Positions 43,661 through 54,200 of a stretch of DNA of 64,000 nucleotides are shown here, one piece after another. This DNA comes from Lucifuga dentata (lineage: Eukaryota > Chordata > Actinopteri > Ophidiiformes > Bythitidae). The notes beneath the pieces were generated by a model that searched no databases, had not been told where the DNA came from, and saw only the letters and a program-made list of their open reading frames with translations. The position numbers and the translations under genes were made by a program. The stretch is from assembly GCA_014773175.1 (NCBI GenBank), contig VXCM01000300.1, positions 1 to 64,000 on the forward strand, in the 5' to 3' direction. Numbering within the stretch: the first letter of the stretch is position 1; every line of letters begins with the position of its first letter.

Positions 43661-46600
43661 CTTAAACCAAAACAGTAAAGTTAGTGGGTAAGAGGGATGT
43701 TAAGCTTTTATCACATATAAAAGATATCTGGAGCTTGTTAACTTTTCTTGAAATTTAAATTTTTTTTTACCATACTTTTGGTTTGGTTATTTTGAATAAC
43801 CAAAAAGTTGAAAATCAGATTTAAAGGACAATACCTGCAATACCACATACATGTTACGTTACTGACAACCATTTCCCAAAAATTAGCACTGGAGCTGTAA
43901 ATTTTAAAATTTTCTTCCTACCTTCCAGACTGTCACTTCATTCCACTATGCTATTAAAATGCAGAGACTTGAAAAGTGCTTTGAGATAAATAATGCATCA
44001 CAGCAAACACTATGTCTATAAAAAATATTTGTCGAAGTAACTTTATTTAACTGTCCAACATGGAGCTGCACATAACACAATGTATGTCTCCGCCAGAGAA
44101 TCTAGTTACAAGAGAAGATGGCTTTTACCAAAAAAGTAGAAACAACCTTTCCTTCTACAGTTGGACACATGTTTTGGCAGGTGAAACATTTGATTTTAAG
44201 GGGGCTGTATCACCTGAACATTTGATTTTGACAAATTAGGAGATTTGGCAAAAAAACAGGAAAACAAAGTATGGTTTTATATTTTGGAAAATGTTTGTCT
44301 GTAACCTAATATGTATGCAGATAGTATTTATTGGGCTTAAACATGCAAAATTGCCAGTATTGCCTTTTAAAACGTAACAGAAAATACCATATACAACAGT
44401 ATCTGTGTGGATAAAATAAAACATTTGCATTTGCATTGTTTGGGTTTATGTCTTCCTAGGAAGACATATTTGCACAGTTAGCAGCTCATTTACAATGTCC
44501 CTAGTATCCCTTTTACTTTCCACTCAGAACTGTCCTCTCCTCTAGATGATCTCATTCATCCCTGTGAATGACCTGTGATGGTCACCTGCAGGAACTGTGT
44601 TTGCTGCTGGCTCAGAGTGGTCTGCGCTGTCTGCATGGCTGCGGCCTGTGAGTGTGTCTGTCCCTGATGCTCCTGCTGCTGCTGCTGTGGCTGCTGGGAG
44701 ATGCTGATGGTTTGGGTCTGGCCCTGCTGAGGAGTGAAGGCCGTCACCACTTGGCCCATGAACATCGTTGTGGGGACCATGACCGCCCCACACGCCATCT
44801 GACCTGTCACTAGCTTGGTGAGCAGCTGAGGACCGGTGGGAAACCTGTCAGAGAGGAAAGGGCAAACGTCAGGCTGGAGAAAGTGAATCATGTGAGGTGG
44901 CTTTGGACTAAAAGTTCAGAACTAAATTAGAAATTATTTTACCCAGAACAATCTGGAATACCAACTATGTGGTTCCTTCAGTGATGACATCAACACTGCG
45001 ACAGCCGAGTGATTTCCACAGACACACAGCTAACTTTCAGTAACAATTCCTCTTCCACAGGGACCACAGTCTTGTTTCAGTATTTAATTTTTTTCTGCAC
45101 AGCTTTGCATTTTGAGTAATTGCGAGATCAGATAAATCTGAAACAGCAAGATCTTTTTCTTTAGCTGAGTGCAAAAAGCAAGCTAAATGTAAGTATTTTA
45201 AAATGTTGGCTGTCCACTGAGGAAGCTTGCATCAGGACAATTAGTGATGCTCTGTCTTGTGTTCTGAGCTACACCCAGCAGTTCCTGAACCACTGAGGAG
45301 TACCTACCCATACTAAAATATGTATGTATTTATTTATTTATTTAACAAAAAAAAAGAATCCACCAGGAATCATTTTCAAATCATTTACAGGAATCAAATG
45401 GTTCCTGGTTCCTTAGAAACAAAGGAAAGTTCCTGCATTCCTGGAAAGATTTCTGAGTTCCTGAAAAAGTTCCTGCACTGCAAAAGGAATACATGAGCTT
45501 TAGTTTTGATGTGTACAGTGGTGGAACTGTGTTGTAGAAATACCTGTACTGCACCAAATAATAGTAGTTGGCAGCTTAGCGGTATAATGACCCTTTTTTT
45601 TAGCAGGAAAAGACACTGAATCACGATCAGATAACAAAGCACTGTCGTTGCCCATACTCTCTGACCTTTGACCTGTCTGATAAGGGGAAAAGGAATTGTG
45701 ATCCCCGTGGATTTATACTAAATGACAACAAATTCACTTAAACTGTAACTATGAAAACACAGTGACTTCGTATGAAGATGCAAACCTAATCTGAGCCGTG
45801 CGGTCCTGTGCAAACGTAGCCACAGCGGGAGTGTTGTGGCCGGTGTTCTGGGTCAGGCTGGTGGCAATCTGGACCACGTTGGCTGGGCTTTGCTGACGGA
45901 TCATCATTGTGTTGTAGAGAGACACGGGCAGTGGATTTTGCTGAGGCTGCAGCGTGAGGGACGTTCGCTGAGGCTGAAATACGCAGAACCAGAAAAAGTG
46001 GCAAGATCTATAGTGTGGCGTTAAGGTGAGAACAAAATTAGCCAAAAATGTGTTGATTGTTTCAGACAGCAAAAACGAGAAGTATTTTCATTTATCCAAC
46101 CTGTGAGAGTGCTGCGCTCTGGAGGCTTTGTTGCTGAGATTGTGGCTGAACGGCATGTTGTTGTTGGATGGTGTTCTGTAGCGTCCCTGCAGAGACCATT
46201 TGGCCCGGCATGCTGAGGGCGCCTCCCTGCTGCACGACATTCCCCTGGGCCATCTGAACAGAGCCGAGATTTAGTCCTGCAGCCCCTTGCTGCAAGAGCA
46301 TCTGCAACATAACAACACAAATTATGCTTCTGTCTGTTTTTTAAGGCAGACAATTACGCAAGGAAAAATCCTAATATACACAAATACATCCTTAAACAAA
46401 ATAAGCAAAACTAAGCTAAGCTAAACTAAAATAAGCTAAGATAACCGAAGGCAAAACAAGAATCAAAATGGCCGGTCTTACCTGCAGGCTCTGTCCCTGC
46501 ACCCTCTGCAGCTCGTCCTGGATCTGCCGCAGCTCGTCCTGCTGCCGCTGAATGTTGGTCTCGATGATCCTCGTCCTCTGCTCCAGCTGCTCTTTCAGGT

Positions 46601-47803
46601 GATGCATGGCGTCTAACTGGCTGGAGAACTGCAGCATTGGCTGTCAAAAAGCAAAGACGTGGGAGCATATCAGCAACTGAAATGGCACTTCATTTAAAAA
46701 AATGTTTAGTAGTGCTAGTGAAGTTTACACAAACTGCCTGTTTCAGACTGTAAGTAGACTGAAACTGGAACCTATTGCAGCTTTCTTCTTCAGACTAGGC
46801 CTATCCTATATTTGAGTATTTTGAGATCATCTTTGTTTTTGCGTAGGTCATTTCTAATTTGAATTGGGGCTGCAATACTCCTGGTACTTTATGTTATGTA
46901 ACAGTAAGGCAGCCTTTAAAGGCCCATACGGCTGATTTTGCATGTTTAAGCCCAATAAATGCTATCTACATACATGTTATATTACTGACAACCATTTTCC
47001 AAAACACAAAAATGTATTTTAGCTTTCATGTTATTTTGCCAAACCCAAGTAAATGACTCCCATTGTCATATGTTCAGAGTTATAAGCCTTCATTTTTGGG
47101 TATGCCATGTAGGCGGAAACTGCTCAAAAAACACCTCAGGCAGTATAGGGTTAAAATCAAATGTTGAGGTGATAAAACCATCTTAAAATTCAATGTCTCT
47201 CCTGCTAACACACGATTCCAAATGTAGAAGGCATGGTTGATTTTAATTTCTCTATAAAAGTCGTCTTCTCTTGGGGCTATATTCCTATACATTTTCTTCT
47301 GTACAGCTTCATGTTGGACCAGTTAAATTAAGTAGCTTCGACAAAAAAATAAGAACGTTTCGTTTGCTGTGATGGATGACTTATCTCACGTTTCAAATCT
47401 GTACAAGTTGATTTTAAATGTGTACTGAAATAACCTGAAACGAATGGCAGCCTGGAAAGTAGGAAAACAAATTTAAAATGTACCTCTATAGTAGTATGTT
47501 TGTTGAAAATGGTTGGGCAGTAATGTAACATGTAACAATTATTAGGCTCATACATGCAAAATCATTGATATGTACCTTTAAAATGAGGAAAACACATTTG
47601 ATAACAAGATAAAGATTAAAAAAAAATCCTCAAAGATAATAACTAGTCCAATGTCTTTTGAATGCAGTATCATTTTTAAATACCATGTGCCTTTAACTCA
47701 GCTTTGTTTAAGTTGACACATCATTTAAATGTGTCAGCTCATTCCCCTAAGAATCTATTCAGGTAGCAGAGATGAGCTGTGACATCACCGCCACGTCCCC
47801 GGA

Positions 47804-47834
<31 letters not shown>

Positions 47835-48174
47835 CAACTAACACAGTTGCTAGGATGGAAAAAGGGGTAGCTGTTACCTGAAGCAACATGGGAGAGATTA
47901 TCAGGTGTGAAATCTGAGCCTGTGAGACCGGCTCAGATCAGCACCTTTATAAAGATGATAACACCCTTTGTGTGCTATCAATTCTTTACAAACAATTATA
48001 AGTTCTGTGGTCTGGTACGTTTTAATGGATGGCTGCATGTAATTCATTTGCTTATTTGTGAAATGTTACTATCATGTTTTCATACTGCTTGACTAAACAG
48101 TTGTTTGCATTGTTTTCCTCTCTCTCTCTCTCTCTCTCCTCCACACCTACTTTATCCTCCTCTGCACATCTTCN

Positions 48175-48220
<46 letters not shown>

Positions 48221-51200
48221 CACACCTACTTTATCCTCCTCTGCACATCTTCGCTTGGCCGATCATCAGTGAAGGTGTACTTTCACACAAACGTCGTCTG
48301 CATTGTTTCAAAAATCAAGTGGTGCGCGACCACGCAGCGACCCTCATTAGCGGCCTCCGCAGTCCCTGTTTTGGCCTAAATTACTTCCTAGGCTCTCTCC
48401 CCAGTAACCAGGGTACATACCAGCAAAGACACTTCCACGAGGCTCTCAGCATTGAAAAATCCTCTTCCCACCCCTTCCACACATTCTTTTCCCTCATAGC
48501 AAGTGACAGGCAGGAGGCGCTGTAGCATAAATCCTGCACCATCATGCTGTTAGACTCGGTGCCTCTTCTGCAAATGCACCTTATCTGATATAAACGTACA
48601 CACAAGCACAGATGCACGCAAGCAACAACCTGCTCGAGCACTTTACTCCACAGCACCCAAATCACATACCCATCCCTTACTATTATAATGGCTCAAGACA
48701 CAATTACACTTTTCTAAGCATCTTCTATTGTGTTTATCACACAGTGGAAAAATAAAATCAGGCCCCTGTGGTGGAATCTGCAGGATTTGGGATGAACGGC
48801 AAAATTTCTGCGTGGCACACAAGACGAGACGATGTCTGCATTATAAATGAATGAGGAAAATATCTTACTTGGCTGCTGGTCTGAACTTGTTGTTGCTGTG
48901 AAACCATGGATGCCGTCATGTTTTGTGTCGTGTTTTGGGAGCTCATAGATTGCTGATGGAAACAGTATCGAAACCAAAATGAAATAAAGCAAAGCAGGAC
49001 AGGGATACACAGAGAACAAGTTCTTTAATCTATTTAACAAGTTCTCTCATTTTTACATAATTATATATATAAATTATAATTTTTATATAAATACATAATT
49101 TTTATAATTTACTGAATAATTTTGACAATTTTCTAATTTTTTTTATTTTTAAAACTCGTTTCAAGTGTTTAAATGGTCTGGCTCCAGAATCGGTGTCTCA
49201 GCTCATTAAACAGAAAGATTATAGTGGGAATATGACAAGAGGAGTAACTAGCTAGAACTGTAGAGTCCCAATACACAGAACGACTTTTAGCCAATCATCC
49301 TTTTCAGTAAAAGGAACACACATTTGGAACACTTTACCAGCAGAAATCAAGTCTCAAATAGAATTGAAGGTGTTTAATTCAAAAGTCAAACTCTGGCACA
49401 AGCAACAACAGAGATGTGAGCATTAATGAGGTCACAAGCTCACACAAACACAATTTTTATGTCAATTTGATTCTCTATTTTAATGTGTATTTTGTATGAA
49501 TTGTATAATTGTTTCTTATTGTATAAATTGTTTTATTGTATTTAAAAGCCTGACCAGGGACAAGGACTGCAAATTAGCTTAANTATTGTATAAATTGTTT
49601 TATTGTATTTAAAAGCCTGACCAGGGACAAGGACTGCAAATTAGCTTAATCTAGACGCCTTATACATTGCATTTTCCACATTTGTCTTTGGCGATGTTGT
49701 ATGTATTCGTCCCCGCCAAATAAACAATAAATAAGTAAATATCAGTAAGTTAATCCCTCCAGATGAAGTACATAATCGCAGCTCCAGTGACTGACCTGAC
49801 TGCTGATAGATGATCTTCGTTGTGACGTCATCTCAATGGCAGAGACAGACTGGCGTCCCGGCGTACTGCTGTCTCCCTGAAGCTTCATCTGTGATGCTGA
49901 GGAAAATATAAACATGTAGCTCTTGGTATAAAATAATTTTAGACACGTTGATTCCCTTTTTTTAGGGTGTCAGCGTACAAAATGGCGAGCATGCTTACAT
50001 GCTGGATCAGACACAGCTGTGTGTGAGGATTTGCGTGAGCTGCGAGAGGAGGCGGAGGGAGTGTGACTATGGTCGAAGCGCTCCAGAGCCTCCTTCAGGC
50101 TGGAGGTGTTGAGCTGGGACTCGGACCCAGAGTCCTGAGACTGCTGTGAGGAGACAGAACTGATGGTCAGTGTCGGTATTACAAGATATTATTACAGATT
50201 ACTGATACATCAGCTCTTATTAAAAAAAAACAAAAAACTTACCTGACACACCTTATCTACTGTGATTTCAGGCGGAGATTCTTCAATTCCAAGCTCCCTG
50301 CGCTGTTCTGCTCTAACTTCGGCATAGCTATCAGGCAAAGATGGCAAATTAAATACACACGTGGCATCTTGATCAAAAAAATTAGACTTTTACTTAGAAT
50401 CTGTGATATTGTTAGCTTCTACATGTAATGTTACAGCATTCCTCCTTTTTGCACCTGCTCACAGTGAATCCTTCATGTACCTTACAACAGTGTGTGTGCA
50501 AACGATGAACTCTGGTCTGGAGTTCCACTGGTGGTAGGTGATGTAGTAGTGGGTCTGAAGCCAAATCCACTGCTGCCCTTTGGTGAGGAATCTGTAGTAG
50601 CATGACTTTCCTTTGCCATACTGCATTACTGCAAAGATACAAGGAGCTGACTGACTTTCACAGTTTGGGAAAAAGAGGCAGCTGACAATGATTCATAAAC
50701 TCCCTGAAACGTTGCATGAATCTCAAGAAAGTTTCCAAAAAAATGCAGAAAAAGAAAATGCCAAATCAGCGTTTCCATTAACTACAGATTCTTATGAGAA
50801 AACAGAAAGATCATATCATTAAAAAGTCACAAGAAGCTCATTTTCATTGTTGCTTCCCACCTAAGATGTCACTTATGCTACTTTAAAGAAAGAATGTCCC
50901 CCTCTCCACATAAGGAGTGTAAAGTTTTAGTCCAACAGAGATTTGATTCAGTTATTTTATGAAAGATTCAATAATTCCTAAAATCTCACATTCTGCTTAG
51001 TTTGATTTGACTGTATTCCGTAAATTTTGCTTCTTTCAAAAAGTACAAAAACTCTACAAGGGAAAGTTGTAAAAAGCAACTGAAGCGTTTAAGTAAACAA
51101 TAATTAAAGACATCTTGTTAGTGTGTCTGAACATTTTCAGCAATTTCATTCTTTCTTCCATCTGAGCTCTGCACAATAACCTTTTCTAACTTCCCTGTCA

Positions 51201-54200
51201 AAACCAGAGCTGTTGCAGTATTTATTAGCTTTGTTAACTGTGTTCAGTTTGTAGAAACACCTTCTTCCATTGTGAATGGATCGACATTCCACTTTCTACT
51301 CGCTTCAGTGTTTCTTACACCTCCACACACACCCTGTGGTGTTTTTTTTTTTTTTNTTTTTTTTTTTTTGGTCACAAGAGTTTTATTCTTAATTTTTCTT
51401 TGGGGGTGTATGTGGGGTGGGGGCTTGTAACAGTGGGTGGCAGCAATGCGCTGATGCTGTGTGCGCAGAAAGAAAAAGCAGGTACCACAATGTTCTCTTT
51501 ATTAGAAAATAAAGTTTCTGTCAGATTTGATGACATATTCGTATTTATAGACCAAATTTTCCTCTGTAAAGCATAAATACATTCATGAGATATTTTCCAA
51601 ATGGCTTAAAGCGTGCTTCTGACAGAAGTGTACTCACAGTGTTCATGGCATTTGGCCAAAGTCTCCAGGTCGTCTACATGGTAGTAGTCATATCCGGATG
51701 TACCCAGTACCTCAAACGGGAGGTAACCGATAATGGGTGGAGCTCTGGACGTAAATACATGACAATGTCAGTGACAAACTATCTCCTATTGAAAAGTGCA
51801 GATTGTCCTGTAAATAAGTCTAATGTAAAGCCTTTATATAGGAGTGTAACTGTTACAAAGTTTTCACAACAGCAGAAAATTTAAGTGCTCTAGCGCTGCT
51901 CCCAAAGGGCTCAGAAAAAAATTCCTAAGGAGAGCAAAGAGCTTCACTGACTGAGGCAAGAACTTATCAAACCGACATGGAATTTGAGATTATTTTTGAT
52001 ATGCTTGGCAATAATTAGATTCGTTTGCAATTTTTAAGAAAAAAACTGGCCCATCATGACTGATCAACAGACTCCACCCACCATCCCACCTATTAAAATA
52101 TGTAATGTAATGTAATATGTAAAATATCTAAAATATGGACTCATGCACAACAAAGGTATTAGAGAACTTCAGCCAATATTTGAAATAAAGTTGGTATTCG
52201 CTAAATCAAGTGATACATATTAATAAAAATATCAGTTACTGACAATGTTTTAATGTTGTCTATACATAAGTGTCACATCAGCACATTTGAAGTTTTAATA
52301 TCTCCAACAAACTCCTTGAAGATAATTACTCTAAGTCAACTTAGTGATGATTTTCTGTGCTACTTCCGTACTAAATCTACGACTAATGTTAAACAATCAA
52401 TAACGCGAGTCAGAGTCTGTTTCTGAAGCCATTTTCCTCTGACACACATTTTTCTGAAAGATGTGAGAATTGACCAATCCACTGAGTCTTTACAAGCGCT
52501 ACTGAATAATGAGTGATCCTTGATAAAGTCTTACGATCTAAAAACATATTAAATTTCAAAAAAGAGAAAAACATACATAAACAAAAATATATTTATCTGA
52601 AAATTTGAGACAATATTCTTTTTGAGGGGGCATCTATAAATGCAGTAGAAAGTATACCTGTGGTCCAAGAAGAGAAATTTCCACTCTAAACTATGTCTGG
52701 AGGTGAATTCCTCATTAGGCTCTTCCACTGTGCACATCTCCTGTGGACAACAGAGAAAGGGGTGCAATGAGTCATTTTAAATCTCCAAAGGAAAGATATT
52801 TTTAATCAGATAGGGCCCAAAAGTAACGTTTCAAGATGATGTGAGACCAGCAACCCAGCATCAGCTTCAGCTTCAACTTTTGGTTGCCAAAGTTGACAAA
52901 GTTGTTGCCACTTTGTTTGTTGTTACAGTGTCAATGGTCATGTTAAATTATATGCTATAGTTCTGTAATGGAAAAAGTGGAAAAGAAAAGAACACATACT
53001 AAACATTAATTTCGTATTCTGTTACACTGGCAACGACAAAATTCCAAGTTTTGATGAAGTTTTGTTTCTCGGTCATTTAGGTTCAGTTGTCTCGGTACCA
53101 CTACTAATATGAATAATATAACAACATGAATGATAGGTCTTCATTTACATCACGATTTTTCACACGAGCAACTTGTTATGTTACCCGAATTGCTCAGCCC
53201 TTTTTCACACTAATTTTCTGTCGTTTAGCCGTTTCTGAGGGCGAGATAATTCTTACTTTGATAAACTGTGGCTTGGCTAGCCTCACAGTCGCTACGAGAC
53301 ACACTCTGTCTTCACAAGCAGAGTGAAGCGATCGCTGGATCACTCCTTCAAAGCCATTTCGGGTACAGTTAGGCACTGAGGGAGAACAGAAGAAAAGACA
53401 AATTCAGCCTTACAGCCAGGAAAACACAATTCAAAGCACAGAGGCTGTTTTGCATGACTCACCATTATTCAGGGACTTGAAGTTTCCAATGAACTTCACG
53501 TATTCATACACAGGGGGCTCTTTGGGGTCGATTGTCCCACGGACCATGTGGCAACAGAATTCTAACTGATTTTTTGCTGAAAGCAAATGAGCAAATGTGT
53601 TAAACGTTTAAGAAATGGCACCAAGGTCCAAAGAGGAACTTAGTATCTATTCACACAGGCTGAATAATTACAACAATATAAGACTACAATATAGTACTCA
53701 AATGTACATGCTGAGATACAAATAAAAGACTCAAGTGAAAAAGCTGCAGCACTTACTTTTCAGATATTCAGGCGTCAGTGTCTCTCCATCCAGTATATAA
53801 GAGGACAGAGTTTTGTATATATCTGAATGTTCTCCCATTGGTAGAAAATTCAGCAGGTTCTGATCTACAAGATCAGACTGAAAGGCATAAAAAATAATAG
53901 CTGTAGCACAACTGAATCTACCAGCAGCTACATATCTTAAGTGTATCAAGAAATAACAAAGCAGTAGAGCAATACTGTTCATCCATTTGTGGCCACTATT
54001 ACAGAACATTCATCACTTTTTTTTTTCAGTATATAAATTTTAGACCATAATTTTTTTTTCCCCCAGAATATACGTAAATTAAGTCATGACAGTTCCACTT
54101 CCCTCTGATTACTCAAATTATTCTGAAAAGGCAATGCTGCCTCCGTATTAATTCGTTAATCAGAACTACATCATATTATACTTACAGGTAAGTGTTCCAG

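Noticed and set aside
43344..43691. Plus-strand cysteine-rich open frame
   Set aside because: It is the complement of the clock polyQ exon (CTG/GCT read as Cys/Leu); the minus-strand frame matches CLOCK.
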